Notes under the pieces: model-generated
What the model was told of the DNA's origin: nothing
Seen by the model: the letters and a program-made list of their open reading frames with translations, nothing else
Databases searched by the model: none
In this document: piece after piece, positions 37,226 to 46,974 of the stretch
Layout of the letters: each line of letters begins with the position of its first letter
Numbering within the stretch: position 1 is the stretch's first letter
Program-made: the position numbers and the translations under genes
From: CBDCME01 sp965218865
GTDB lineage: Bacteria; Pseudomonadota; Alphaproteobacteria; JAAXGF01
Reading direction: 5' to 3'
NCBI GenBank assembly: GCA_965218865.1
Contig: CBDCME010000073.1
Location: 124,001-188,000, forward strand
DNA: 64,000 nucleotides

Positions 37226-37241
37226 TGTTAATCAAATCACA
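37226..37241. promoter_or_regulatory. CRP/FNR-like dyad near sRNA unit 3
   Basis: TGTTAATCAAATCACA, one mismatch to TGTGA-N6-TCACA. It lies closer to its RNA (29 bp from the GAG at 37197) than in units 1 and 2, so its role may differ. Confidence 0.35.
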
Positions 37242-37367
37242 CAGTCGGCAATTTTTTCGATAAAGGGACCGCCCCGTAATCGCCGCAACCGGGATCGCCC
37301 CCGGCCAAGGGGATCGCCGACTCCCGAGTTGGCTTGGCGCCGCGCCCGTGGTAAATCGTTGATCGAG

Positions 37368-37913
37368 ATGCGATCCGCCACAATTCCCATGCGTTCCGCG
37401 ACCGCGGCCGACGCCGCGGGCATCGCCGAGGTTCACGTCGAGACCTGGCGCGACGCCTATGCCGGTCTCCTGCCGGACTCGGTTCTATTGGGCCTCTCGC
37501 CGGTCGGGGAGACGGCCAACTGGCGCCGCACCATCGCCGGGGCCGACGGTGAGCAGGTGATGGTCGCGGGCGACGGGCGCCGGGGAATCGTCGGCTACGG
37601 CAGCTGCGGCCGGGCCCGCGGCAAAGTCCTCCCGTACCGGGGCGAAGTCTATACCCTTTACGTGCATCCCAACCATCAGGGCCGGGGCATTGGCCGAGCC
37701 TTGCTGCGGGCCCAATTCGCTCGTCTGGCGAGACGCGGCCGGTCCGTGATCCTGATCTGGGTTTTGGCCGCCAACCCGGCGCGTTTCTTCTACCGGGCGA
37801 TGGCAGGCGCCCAGGTGGCGCTGCGCGACGAAAAGCTTTTCGGCACGACCTTGCGCGAAGCCACTTACGGCTGGCCCGACGTCCGCGCCTGCCTGCCGCC
37901 GGCGGAGCCGTAA
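37368..37913 (+). CDS. GNAT-family N-acetyltransferase
   Basis: About 181 residues from ATG 37368; ATG 37389 (MRSATAADAAGIAEVHVETW) is an equally good start. The acetyl-CoA-binding motif is LYVHPNHQGRGIGRALLRAQF, preceded by the strand GEVYT. The N-terminal WRDAYAGLLPDSVL is typical of the common GNAT subfamily acting on small amines or protein N-termini. Substrate unknown. Its promoter region faces the small RNA array. Confidence 0.85.
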   Translation: MRSATIPMRSATAADAAGIAEVHVETWRDAYAGLLPDSVLLGLSPVGETANWRRTIAGADGEQVMVAGDGRRGIVGYGSCGRARGKVLPYRGEVYTLYVHPNHQGRGIGRALLRAQFARLARRGRSVILIWVLAANPARFFYRAMAGAQVALRDEKLFGTTLREATYGWPDVRACLPPAEP

Positions 37914-38030
37914 CGCCGCCGACCCGCGTCATTTCATTCTCCACTCCCCAGTATTGCCTCGACGGGTTCGTTGGCACATGTAATGTTGCCGAGGGCGGAT
38001 AAGTGGCCGGCGTATCGGAGGGGGATTTCA

Positions 38031-38642
38031 TTGCCGCGGATCGAAGCTAATCGCCGGCTGAGTCGAGAGCGCCCGGAAACCGCGGCCGCACGAAGCCTTG
38101 ACGATAAAACCTGGGGAGTCGCGGCCGGGCAAATTTTCATCGTCGTATTGTCGTTGATCGTCGCCGCGCCCATCGTCGCCATGGCCGAGGAGGAGGGGCG
38201 CCCGAAGGTCGATATCAAGGATTTGGGGAAGGGTGTCCCGGGGATAACGCCGTCCGGAGGCTATGTCCTCGAGGACGCGGCCGCGAGATTCTACTACGAC
38301 CGCTTGAACGAACTGGATCCCGTCGCCAAGCAAATCATGTGCCGGGTGGCGGGCGCCGAGAAGGTGAGTTTCGCGCGCAGCGTCCTGCTCAAGACCCTTG
38401 TCGGACAGTTCAGGGCGGTACCGAATCTCTTCGTCGGCCGCGATGACGTGAAGCACGCCATCTGGCTCTTAGAAGAGCATTGGCTTTTCATCAGAAAAGT
38501 CCCCGGCACCGAAGACCAAGACGATCCCCTTTACGAAATGAAAAAGGATTCCCACGCCAGGAAAGGCATGCGGTTTTGGGCCAACCACACCTGCGCCCCC
38601 GACAACATCCTCTGCCTACCCGGCGGCGCGGTGAAGAAATAA
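38031..38642 (+). CDS. Exported or membrane-anchored hypothetical protein
   Basis: 203 residues if translated from TTG 38031, which follows a strong GGAGGGGG ribosome binding site; ATG 37983 is an alternative. A basic stretch precedes a hydrophobic segment (IFIVVLSLIVAAPIVAMAEEE) that may be a signal peptide or anchor. The mature part contains PSGGYVLEDAAARFYYDRLNE and two Cys near the C-terminus (NHTCAPDNILCLPGG). I do not recognise the family. Confidence 0.55.
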   Translation: MPRIEANRRLSRERPETAAARSLDDKTWGVAAGQIFIVVLSLIVAAPIVAMAEEEGRPKVDIKDLGKGVPGITPSGGYVLEDAAARFYYDRLNELDPVAKQIMCRVAGAEKVSFARSVLLKTLVGQFRAVPNLFVGRDDVKHAIWLLEEHWLFIRKVPGTEDQDDPLYEMKKDSHARKGMRFWANHTCAPDNILCLPGGAVKK

Positions 38643-39293
38643 TGCCGATGAGGGTCCGAACTCATACGAGATACTGATGGTAAAACAAGAAATCGATCCT
38701 TCCTGCGCGGGTCAGGAGGGTAAGGGGGGGCGGCCAAGTACGGTGTGAATTGTCGCTTTCTGCGCGGGACGAAAAGGGCATTGCGCGGGAAAGCGGAAAT
38801 TCGGGCAAACCTCGAACGTTGGTTTCCAGCAAGCGGACCTTGTATGAGCGGGCGCTATAAGGGGAACTTTGACTCAGAATCGCAATTTATCGGCGATATA
38901 TTCGCTGTACGGTGCTACGATATCCTTGCAGTTTAAGAACTTCCGAGGGGGCATAGCGGCGTAAAGACGACTATGGTCTGTATCCACGTCCTTAACCGCA
39001 GCCCGTCCGGGCGATACAGCGCGCATGATGAGCTATGAGGGTCTTCGTAGAGGTTCGTATGCCGATCCGAATAAGGCGCTGTGATACCGAGGCCGGGAAG
39101 ACGATTCCGGCTGATTCGCATGCGGTTACCATCGCCGTAATTGCCGTTTGAACGGCACACAATATAAGCTTACAAACCGGTTTTCCGTATCTTGCGCGGT
39201 TCCATCTAATCATTGTTAGGTTTCACAAAATAGGGAGGAAGCCATGGGGTATGTTGAAAAGAACCTGATGTCGGGGGAGAATGTAATTTATAA
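38643..39293. other. Intergenic, no convincing gene
   Basis: About 650 bp between the hypothetical protein and an IS1595 end. A 63-codon plus-strand frame at 38745..38936 has no recognised features. Nothing else stands out. Confidence 0.5.
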
Positions 39294-39491
39294 CCTGATT
39301 ACGCACTTTGCTTCGCGAGTTTGAGGAGGTTGTAGGGCATGGGCGGGGTGCGTAGGGCGGCCCAGGCGAGGCGGGGGATCATCTCGTCCAGGCGGTAGCG
39401 GCGATTGAAGCGGTATTCGAACTGGGCCAGGTATCGCGGTGCGTGCTTGGGACGGATGGGGTCCCGCGGAGGCTGTTCTTGACGTTATCGA

Positions 39492-41057
39492 GTCGCCCGT
39501 GAAGAACGCGTAAGCGGCTGATGTTGGTAGTTCTTTCGGTTTGGCGAAGTAATCGGATTTGCAAGAAAACGGGTTTTGGGCCTGAAAAGCTTGCGATTTG
39601 AAATAATTGATTTTGGGGATTCCCTTCCGTTGCGGAACGTGATTCTCTGCTCCCGTCGATTGGGATTGGAGAACTGTGATGAAGCCATCGCGCAAGGTGT
39701 CATCGGGAATAGAGGACCTGTTCCGCTCGCGGTTCGAAAACATCATCAACCTGCGCCACGAGTTGGTGGTGTTGGGGGGCCGGATCGCGTGGACTTTCTT
39801 CGACGAGACCTATGAAGCCTTGTATTCGGAGGAGGGTCGGCCGGGGGTCCCGACGCGGTTGATGGTTGGGCTGCACATCCTCAAGCATATGTTCGATCTC
39901 TCGGATGAGGAGGTCTGCGAGCGCTGGGTCTACGACCCATACTTCCAGTGCTTCTGCGGCGAAGAGTACTTTCAGCATGAGCTGCCCATGGAGCGCTCGT
40001 CGATGACCCGGTGGCGGGACCGGATCGGGCCGGAAGGTTTGGAGAAGGTATTCCAGGAGAGCCTGGCCGTGGCCCACCGGGTGGGGGCGCTGCGGGAGAA
40101 GGACCTCGAGCGGGTGACGGTGGACACCACCGTACAAGAGAAGGCGATTGCCTTTCCGACCGACGCCAAACTGATGCAACGAGCCCGCGAGCGGCTGGTG
40201 CGACTGGCACGGGAGCACGGCATTGCCCTGCGTCAGTCCTATACCCGCCTGGGCAAGAGGGCGTTGATCATGCAAGGCCGCTACCGCCATGCCAAACAGC
40301 ACAAGCGGGCCAACAAGGCCCTGCGCAAGCTCAAGACCTATCTCGGGCGCACCGTCCGCGACATCCGCCGCAAGACGGCCCAGGAGGAGAGCCTACGGGA
40401 TCCCTTCCGCCGCCCCTTGTGGCTGGCCGAGCGGGTGTCGACCCAGAAGCGGCGCGACCCCTTGCCCAAGGTCTATTCGCTCCACGCGCCCGAGGTCGAA
40501 TGCATCGGCAAAGGGAAGGCGCACAAGCCGTACGAGTTCGGCTGCAAGGTCTCCGTGGCGGCGACCAATTCCCGCCCCCCCGGCGGCCAGTTCGTCGCCC
40601 ACGTCAAGGCCTTCCACGGCAATCCCTATGATGGCCACACCTTGAGGCAGGTGATCGAAGAGATGGAACGCTGGACGGGGATATCGGCCGAGCGCATCTA
40701 TGTCGACAAGGGATACCAGGGCCACGATTACCCCAACAAACACCGCGTCTTTAGATCAGGCCAGAAACGCGGCATCACGCCGACGATCAAGAAGGAGCTC
40801 AGGCGGCGCTCCGCCGTCGAGGCCGTGATCGGACATCTCAAGAGCGATGGCAGGCTGGGGCGCAACTTCCTCAAAGGCCGCGACGGCGACAAGATCAACG
40901 CCATCCTCGCCGGCGCCGGCTACAACTACCGCCTTGTCCTCAAATGGCTGAGGCGTTTGTTTGTCCAAATCCTGGCCGCGCTCCTCAGCGACATCTCGCA
41001 CCCCACCGCAAACCCAATCGCCGCTTCAGCTTGAAATCAGGGTTCTTCATGGGCGAC
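39492..41057 (+). mobile_element. IS5-type element, copy 1
   Basis: 1566 bp with ends GTCGCCCGTGAAGAAC and its near-complement. The flanking 6-mers TATCGA (39486..39491) and TACCGA (41058..41063) differ by one base. Full copies also lie at 49442..51007 and 61567..63132, and a partial one at the right edge. Confidence 0.85.
39679..41034 (+). CDS. IS5-family transposase
   Basis: 451 residues from ATG 39679. An N-terminal IS5-type domain (LYSEEGRPGVPTRLMVGLHI) is followed by the DDE core: VTVDTTVQEKAIAFPTD, IYVDKGYQGHDY and RRRSAVEAVIGHLKSDGR. Length and motifs fit the large IS5 subgroup. This copy is intact and reads through a C7 run (40575..40581) that is C6 in copy 3. Confidence 0.88.
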   Translation: MKPSRKVSSGIEDLFRSRFENIINLRHELVVLGGRIAWTFFDETYEALYSEEGRPGVPTRLMVGLHILKHMFDLSDEEVCERWVYDPYFQCFCGEEYFQHELPMERSSMTRWRDRIGPEGLEKVFQESLAVAHRVGALREKDLERVTVDTTVQEKAIAFPTDAKLMQRARERLVRLAREHGIALRQSYTRLGKRALIMQGRYRHAKQHKRANKALRKLKTYLGRTVRDIRRKTAQEESLRDPFRRPLWLAERVSTQKRRDPLPKVYSLHAPEVECIGKGKAHKPYEFGCKVSVAATNSRPPGGQFVAHVKAFHGNPYDGHTLRQVIEEMERWTGISAERIYVDKGYQGHDYPNKHRVFRSGQKRGITPTIKKELRRRSAVEAVIGHLKSDGRLGRNFLKGRDGDKINAILAGAGYNYRLVLKWLRRLFVQILAALLSDISHPTANPIAASA

Positions 41058-41756
41058 TACCGAGGGTCGTATTGACCCATTTGAAGGCGGCCCATTTGGC
41101 GGCCTGGGGTCCGCTGCCGGTAACGGCGGGATAATGGCTGCAGCCAGCCGCGGTGACGGCGGTGAAGCAGCTCAGGCCGTCGCTGACGACGGTGCTTCCC
41201 GGGGTCAAGACGCGGCGCGACATTTTCTCGATCTCTGCCTTGCGGAAGCCCTTCACCCGGGTGAGCTTGAGCCGGTGCGGCCGACCCTCGGCGGTGGTTT
41301 CCACGGCGGCCACGAAAGGCGTTTTGCCGGGTGCGCCACGGCCCCGCTTACCGCCGCGCCGGGCGCCCCCCAGATAGGCGTCGTCGATCTAGATCCGCTT
41401 GCCCTCGCCGCCCAGCGGCTTGTTTTCCTCGCGTTCAAGCATCACCTGCATCAGTTTGTGATGCATCTTCCACGCCGTATTGTAGCTGACCCCGAGCCGG
41501 CGCCCCAATTCGAGGCTGGAAATCCCTTTCTTCGACTGGCTGATCAGGTAGAGGGCCTCGAACCATACGATCAGCGCCAGGTGGGTCGCATGAAAGATCG
41601 TCCCCGCCGTCAACGACACCTGGTAATGGCAGCCGCTGCACTGATACAGCCGCCGACTCTTGTGCTCGCTGTAGCGATCACCGGCACAGCGGGGACAAAC
41701 AAAACCCTTCGGCCAGCGCCAGCCGAATACCACCGCCCGACATTTCTCCTCGCTAA

Positions 41757-42923
41757 TACCAACCGCCCTTAACATTGACTTGTGCGATCCCACGCTCTGA
41801 GGCCGATGGACATGATCTTCCAAGGTTGGTCGGTCAGGTTGTTCCAGGCTTGGCAAGAAGCCTCGACGATGGCTTCATAGGAGTCGAAGACACGATTGGA
41901 GAGCCAGTTCTGGCGGAGGTATTGCCAGACATTTTCGGCGGGATTGAGCTCCGGGGACTTGGGTGGCAAAGGCACGAGGGAGATGTTCTCCGGGATGCCG
42001 AGTTTGGCAGTGGTGTGCCATGCGGCTTGGTCGAGCAGCACGACGGCATGGGCGTTTGGGGCAACGGCCCGGCTGATTTCCTCGAGATGCAGGTCCATGG
42101 CTTCAGTATTGGCGCGCGGCATGACCAGCGCCGCGCCCTCACCGCGCTCGGGGCAGATGGCGCCGAAGAGATACGCCGAAGAGGTCCGTAGGTCCTTGAC
42201 CTGGCGCGGGCGCGATCCCTTTGGGGCCCACTGGCGCACCAGGCTGTTCTTCTGGCCGACGCGCATTTCATCTTGAAACCAAACCTCGATGGGCGTGTCC
42301 GGTGGCTGTGCCGCTACGATTTTCGCCAAGTGTTCGGGAAAACTTTTTTTAAATTCCTCCTGTGCCCGCGCATCCTGGCCGACGTGGCGCGGGCGCGCGG
42401 AAATATGCGAGAACCCGAGCGCGGCCAGCAGCTTGCCGACGCTCCGCTCGTGATAGTCCACGCCGAAGCGCGTTCGGATCAGTTGCTTGAGATCGATGCA
42501 GCGCCAGCGCACGACCCCATCCCGTTCGGGATCGGGACCGGCCTCGATAGCCCGCGAAAGCGCCGCCATTTGCGACGGCGTCAACCGACGCAACGCCCCG
42601 TTCGGCTTGCGGTCGATCAGACCGGCCGGACCTCCCGCGTTGAACCGGTGAACCCAGTCCCGCAACGTCTGCCGATCCATGCCGCCAATACGCGCCGCGC
42701 ACGCTCGATCCATCCCATCGTAGATGGCCGCCATCGACAAAAGCCGTCGCGCCTGGTTCCCATCATCGCTCCGTGCCGCAAGAACACGGACTCTTTCAGC
42801 ATCAAAGTCGTTTCGCAAAGGAATCGTTGGCATTGAACACACTCCCTTGTTGCCAACAACCTTGAATCACACAAAACCTAGCGTGTAAACCTTTGCGTGA
42901 GTCAAACTCTGGGGCGGTTGGTA
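41757..42923 (-). mobile_element. IS630-family element, copy D (intact)
   Basis: 1167 bp, seven-base homopolymer, inverse orientation. It abuts the type A IS1595 fragment on the left at the same nucleotide (CTCGCTAA) where copy F abuts the other IS1595 copy. The right flank is a MITE-like repeat. Confidence 0.9.
41769..42833 (-). CDS. IS630-family transposase (full length, copy D)
   Basis: 354 residues from ATG 42833, almost identical to 3461..4525, with one frame across the seven-base run and the same DDE residues. Small differences (ACAARIGG for ACAAGIGG) show the two intact copies are not assembly duplicates. Confidence 0.9.
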   Translation of the reverse strand: MPTIPLRNDFDAERVRVLAARSDDGNQARRLLSMAAIYDGMDRACAARIGGMDRQTLRDWVHRFNAGGPAGLIDRKPNGALRRLTPSQMAALSRAIEAGPDPERDGVVRWRCIDLKQLIRTRFGVDYHERSVGKLLAALGFSHISARPRHVGQDARAQEEFKKSFPEHLAKIVAAQPPDTPIEVWFQDEMRVGQKNSLVRQWAPKGSRPRQVKDLRTSSAYLFGAICPERGEGAALVMPRANTEAMDLHLEEISRAVAPNAHAVVLLDQAAWHTTAKLGIPENISLVPLPPKSPELNPAENVWQYLRQNWLSNRVFDSYEAIVEASCQAWNNLTDQPWKIMSIGLRAWDRTSQC

Positions 42924-42928
42924 TAAGT

Positions 42929-43064
42929 GTCCGTTCGAAAATGCGCGTCCGCGCAATTTTTGCGTCTGTTCCGGCCCTCTCCCCCTCCCGGCCACCCACG
43001 AGAGTATGCTGACAGGGGTGGCCGGGAGGGGGAGAGGGCCGGTGCCGCGAGTTATCGAACAGAC
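42929..43064. repeat. MITE-like palindromic repeat
   Basis: 136 bp, ends GTCCGTTCGAAAA and TTATCGAACAGAC, with one unit of the GC-rich arm on each side of GAGAGTATGCTGACAGGGG. The arms can form a stem of more than 25 bp. Confidence 0.8.
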
Positions 43065-43163
43065 CGTAAGAATAAATCGATACAGATCCTCTCGTACTGT
43101 AACATCTCCTAACTTGAATCGCCCACGAGGCGCTCCGCTACCTTGCGCCTAGGAGGAACCTGC

Positions 43164-43913
43164 TTGCAAACCCTTTACGTGATCATGAAGTCACTCCTCC
43201 TGCCGCCGGGAAATTGTTTTTTCATGGCCGGCGGCGGGTGGCTTTTGGGTCTGCGTCGGCCGCTCTTGGGTCGCGCCGTTATCATAGCTTCCGCTGTTCT
43301 GTTATATTCGCTTTGCACACCGATCGTCAGCGGCGCTTTCTTGAGAACACTCGAATCAGCGCCGCCGCTATCTCTAGAAGAAGAATTCAATGACGTCGGA
43401 GCGATCGTCGTCCTTTCCGCCGAACTTTACATCGGAGCGCCGGACTTCGGCGGGGACACGGTTGGGTCTCTCACCCTCGAGCGGCTGCGCTACGCCGCCC
43501 TGGCGCATCGGGCGACGGGGATCCCAATCTTGGTTACGAGGGGCAGGATACGGAGGAGCGACAAAACCCTGGGAGTGGCAATGCGGGATACCTTGAGCGA
43601 CGAGTTCCGCATCCCGGTGAGGTGGGTCGAGGAAGAATCACGCAACACCCGTGAAAATGCAGTGAACAGCGCCGCATTGCTCCTTCACGAAGGAGTTGGG
43701 AAGATCATACTCGTGACTCACGCCTGGCATATGCCGCGATCGGTCGCGGTATTCGAGGCCGCCGGACTCACGGTGCTCCCGGGACCGACCACATTTGAAT
43801 CTCCGGAACCGTTTCGGGTCACCCATTTGTTGCCGTCTGCCAGTGCCCTCGGTCGAAGCGCTTTCGCGACCCACGAGTGGTTGGGGCGGGCATGGTACGC
43901 CCTTCGCCGCTAA
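43164..43913 (+). CDS. DUF218 (ElyC/SanA/YdcF-like) envelope protein
   Basis: 249 residues from TTG 43164, chosen because AGGAGG lies 7 bp upstream; ATG 43185 is an alternative. Two N-terminal hydrophobic helices are followed by the DUF218 domain: AIVVLSAELY, LTLERLRYAALAHR, WVEEESRNTRENAVNSAALL and VTHAWHMPRSVAVFEAAGL. The family acts in envelope or undecaprenyl-phosphate related processes, and members are common in polysaccharide loci, matching the neighbouring glycosyltransferase and O-ligase remnants. The frame is intact. Confidence 0.85.
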   Translation: MQTLYVIMKSLLLPPGNCFFMAGGGWLLGLRRPLLGRAVIIASAVLLYSLCTPIVSGAFLRTLESAPPLSLEEEFNDVGAIVVLSAELYIGAPDFGGDTVGSLTLERLRYAALAHRATGIPILVTRGRIRRSDKTLGVAMRDTLSDEFRIPVRWVEEESRNTRENAVNSAALLLHEGVGKIILVTHAWHMPRSVAVFEAAGLTVLPGPTTFESPEPFRVTHLLPSASALGRSAFATHEWLGRAWYALRR

Positions 43914-45146
43914 TTGTCGGAGTTGGTCGGCGATGCCTCGGAGGCCGGCGGGCGACTTTCGAGACAATCTCGGATCAACGTCTTGTACGCGTCGATCATG
44001 TGACCTTCGGAATAATATGCGTTCGCGTGTCGCCGATTGCACTTTCCGAGGTGAAGTCGCGTCTCGGCGTCCCCCAGCAGACCTTCAAGGACGCCTTGAA
44101 GACACTCTTCATCGTCCTTGGAAACGATGAACGGCCGATTTTCCTTCGCCACGTTGATACGCACGTCACCGACATCGACGCCGACGACCGGGAGTCCCGC
44201 CGCCATCGCTTCGATGACGGTCAGCGGCATTTGCTCTGTGTCGGACGTGATGGCAAAAACGTCGAACCATCCGAGGATTTTTTGCGGTGCCTCGACATGG
44301 CCCGCGAAGACCACTTTCTCGGCGATACCCAATTCCGCCGCGAGAGCACCGAGCATGTTCCGCTGCATTCCGCCACCGACGATCAAGAGCCGTGCCGGGA
44401 TGGCGCCGGACAGGCCCGCGAACACGCGCAAGAGCCGGGAAAAATTCTTTTCTGGTCGCAAATGTCCCACGGTCCCCACAATGAGTTCATCGGGCCGTTT
44501 TTCGAATCCATCGATAACACCCGCTAACGGCGGGTTCGAGAAACTCGCACAATCGATGCCGTTGGCAATGTACGAGATTCTTCCAGGCTCGAATTTCCAA
44601 ATCCGGGTCGCGATTCGACGAGATTGCGAGAGGGGACCACCAGGCGCGCCGTTTTTGCCAACGCTAGCCGACGAAACAGGACCCGTCGTCGCTTTTGCCC
44701 CCCGCCTCGTCCGATCCGAAACCATGCTCAAGATGCAAATGCGGGCACAGCGGCCCGATACGATGAGCCATCGCCCACTCGATGGAACCCCAATTGCATG
44801 TCAGAAGCAGATCGGGTTTCACTCCTCAAAGTGTTTTTCGGTAACGTGCGATTCGGCGGAGAATCCCGTCGTCTCCATCCTCCAGGGGGAGATAGGTAAC
44901 GTGAGAATGGTCGGCGATTCGGGCCTTGCATCCGTAATCCCCATCGGCCGCGATGATGGTGTGCCGATATCGGGAACCTAGGTGATTGATGACGTTGGCG
45001 ATGAGAACTTGCGCCCCGCCAGGGCCGAAAGTCGAATGGACGTGGAGAAGGTGAGGTGGGGAAGGATCGCCGTCGGGTCCATCCGAGTCCGCGTTTTGGT
45101 TCGGGCCGCGGTGGTTCCAGACTCTATTCATCGGGACCGCCCGCAT
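43910..45146 (-). pseudogene. GT4-type glycosyltransferase, broken
   Basis: N-terminal part from ATG 45146: LLHVHSTFGPGGAQVLIANV, the acceptor-side domain of GT-B enzymes. TGA at about 44823 follows RYRKTL. The same frame goes on with KPDLLLTCNWGSIEWAMAHR and HLEHGFGSDEAGG, then shifts near 44700 and again near 44600. The donor-binding domain is complete from ISYIANGIDCASF: GTVGHLRPEKNFSRLLRVF, LLIVGGGMQRNML, and EQMPLTVIEAMAAGLPVVG with the conserved Glu. One nonsense codon and two frameshifts make it non-functional. Its stop overlaps the DUF218 stop by 4 bp. Confidence 0.85.
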
Positions 45147-45159
45147 TTTGTTCCTCAGT

Positions 45160-45256
45160 GTCTGTTCGAAAATGCGCTTCTGCGCATATTTTGCGTCTGA
45201 TCCGGCCCTCTCCCCCTCCCGGCCACCCACGAGAGTATGTGGGTGGCCGGGAGGGG
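45160..45256. repeat. MITE-like repeat, left part (split by IS110)
   Basis: Starts GTCTGTTCGAAAATGCGC and runs to GGCCGGGAGGGG, where IS110 begins. The right part is at 46854..46890. Confidence 0.75.
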
Positions 45257-45293
45257 ACTCCCCACCATTGAGCAAGGGGGAAATGAGAGGTGG

Positions 45294-46557
45294 TCACGCT
45301 GCCGGAGTGAGGCGGCGTTGGGCTTTTTTTTGAGCATGGGATGGATCGAAGAGGGTTTGATTTCTGAGCATGGCGCAGGCGACGGCAAGCAGTCTATCGG
45401 CGACGGTTCTCAGCGCTCTGGCGTGGCCGTGTCCCCGGGCCCTAAGGGCGGCATAGCGTTGGCGGCTGATGGGATCGTGTTGGATGGCGACGCGGGCCCA
45501 GTGGTAAAGGGCGGTTCGCAGCCGAACGTGGCAGGCCTGACGCATGATGACGAGACAGCGTTTGCCGCTCCGGCGGGTAACGGGGGCGGCGCCGGACAAG
45601 GTGCGCAAGGCCTGGTAATTTCTTTCCCGCAGGGGCGTCGAGGCTTCTGCGAGCAGCGTGGCGAGGACGGTCCTCCCGATTCCGGGCATGGAAAGCAGGA
45701 TGTCCACGTCGCGCTGCTCGGATTTCTGCCCCGAGGCGCTGTCCTGTTGATCGGCGATGTGTCGGCAGAGGCCGTCGATGCGGCTTCGGGCCTGCTTGAC
45801 CTGGCGGTTGACCAGGCGCAAACGCTCGGCCAGGGAACCGATATGAGCGCAAGCGGCGGCGATAGTTCCCGGCGCGACGGTGAGCGGCTTTTGGCGCAAG
45901 AGGCGCAACACTTCAGGCGCGTCGATTTTGCGGATGCGGTGGGTTTTCAGCAGTTCGGCAACGGTCTCGGTCCGGATGCGCCGCGCCTTCTCGGGAGTGG
46001 GCGCCTTCTTCCACAGGGCGAGAAACCACTCGCTGGCGACATCGTCGCTGACCTCCAAGGCCTGGGGATAATAGCGTCTCAACTGTTCGCGCAGGTGGTT
46101 GGCGAGGCGCACGCGCTCCTGGCCGAGGTCCTCGGCCCAGGCGCGAATATTCGCGCAGTTCGATGATGGCGGGAGCATCGGCCTTCAAGCGACGAAAGCA
46201 ATGGCCGTCGGTGCGCAAGGAATCGCCGAGGACATGGGCGTCGCGGCGGTCGTCCTTGGCGCCGGCGACGGTGAAACGATCGCGAAAGCGGTCGAGCTGC
46301 TTGGGGTTGATACTGTGAATGGCGAAACCCCGCTCCAGCAAGGTATCGACGACCGCCCCATGCGGGACCTCGATGGAGACGGCAATCCTCTCCGGCACAC
46401 TGCCACTCTTTTTCGTCAGCCACGCGCACAACTCGGCCAGCCCTTCCCCGCTGTGGGCGAACGACCTTTCAACGACGATGACGCCGTTACCATCAAGAAG
46501 GCAAACCTGGTGCCTCTCGGTCGCCCAGTCAATGCCAGCAAACCAATCAAAGTTCAT
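45294..46557 (-). pseudogene. IS110-family (DEDD) transposase, frameshifted
   Basis: Start ATG 46557 after AGAGGAGAAAGGCG. The RuvC-like DEDD domain is in the first frame: FAGIDWATERHQVCLLD, VSIEVPHG, and KDDRRDAHVLGDSLRTD. Near 46148 one base is missing (after LREYSR). The rest continues in another frame with RAWAEDLGQERVRLANHL and the C-terminal transposase_20 block with its Ser: DILLSMPGIGRTVLATLL, ALRTLSGAAPVTRRSGK. The catalytic and Ser domains are separated, so the protein is inactive unless the indel is an error. Confidence 0.85.
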
Positions 46558-46853
46558 CGCCTTTCTCCTCTCTTGCCTCGGACCGCCGCGACGCCGAACA
46601 TTCCCTGTACTGGCGCTCGCAGGCGCAACTCCCCACCGGCTGTCCGCCGCGGCCGTCCCTCCGGGGCACGCGTCCCCCCCCAGGCGCTCGAAACACAGGG
46701 AGCAATGGGTCGCTCCCGGAAGGCTCGTCCGATCCGAAAAAATGACACGATCAGATCTTCAGCTGACCGCATTTTGTGGATAACGCTCCGCGTTACCCAC
46801 AAAACAACAACCACATCAACTTTCTATGTTCGAGTGGTCAACTTAAATGGTAC
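46558..46853 (-). ncRNA. IS110 5' leader, probable bridge RNA region
   Basis: A 296-bp non-coding stretch upstream of the transposase. Near the element end it contains a strong hairpin (46772..46804): TTTTGTGGGTAACGC, loop GGA, and GCGTTATCCACAAAA with one G-U pair. IS110-group elements encode their bridge RNA in this position. The target and donor loops cannot be assigned without folding and related elements. Confidence 0.5.
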
Positions 46854-46890
46854 AGGGGAGAGGGCCGGTGCCGCGAGTTTTCGAACAGTC
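46854..46890. repeat. MITE-like repeat, right part
   Basis: GGGGAGAGGGCCGGTGCCGCG followed by AGTTTTCGAACAG, completing 45160..45256. Confidence 0.75.
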
Positions 46891-46974
46891 CCTCAGTCGT
46901 TTGTCCATGGCCGGATTAATTGTTTTCGACGTGCGCGGAATGGGGGGCACGGTATTTGCCGGGCGGAGTTCACC

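Larger units (their letters stand above)
39294..41756 (-). mobile_element. IS1595-family element (type A, copy 1), interrupted and truncated
   Basis: One end (CCTGATTACGCACTTTG) is at 39294. The element is split by an IS5-type insertion (39492..41057) and stops at 41756, where IS630 copy D begins. Its 5' end (transposase N-terminus) is not found beyond copy D, so that part has been lost by rearrangement. Confidence 0.85.
39299..41756 (-). pseudogene. IS1595-family transposase (type A, copy 1), fragments
   Basis: Fragments at 41058..41756 and 39299..39491 match the copy at 51153..54281. Recognisable are the zinc ribbon (FVCPRCAGDRYSEH ... CSGC), YNTAWKMHHKLMQ and IDDAYLGGARRGGKRG. Lesions: no N-terminus; TAG at about 41393 where the other copy has GAG, just before the first catalytic Asp; the IS5-type insertion; and the shared frameshift in the C-terminus. 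Dead. Confidence 0.85.
45257..46853 (-). mobile_element. IS110-family element
   Basis: About 1.6 kb, no inverted repeats, inserted cleanly in a run of G within the MITE-like repeat. The transposase gene leaves only about 37 bp at its 3' side and about 296 bp at its 5' side. Confidence 0.8.

Noticed and set aside
38745..38936. 63-codon frame in the gap before the IS1595 element
   Set aside because: No ribosome binding site, domain or composition bias supports it.
46772..46804. DnaA box (TGTGGATAA) in the IS110 leader
   Set aside because: It is part of the stem of a strong hairpin inside the element and better explained as RNA structure.
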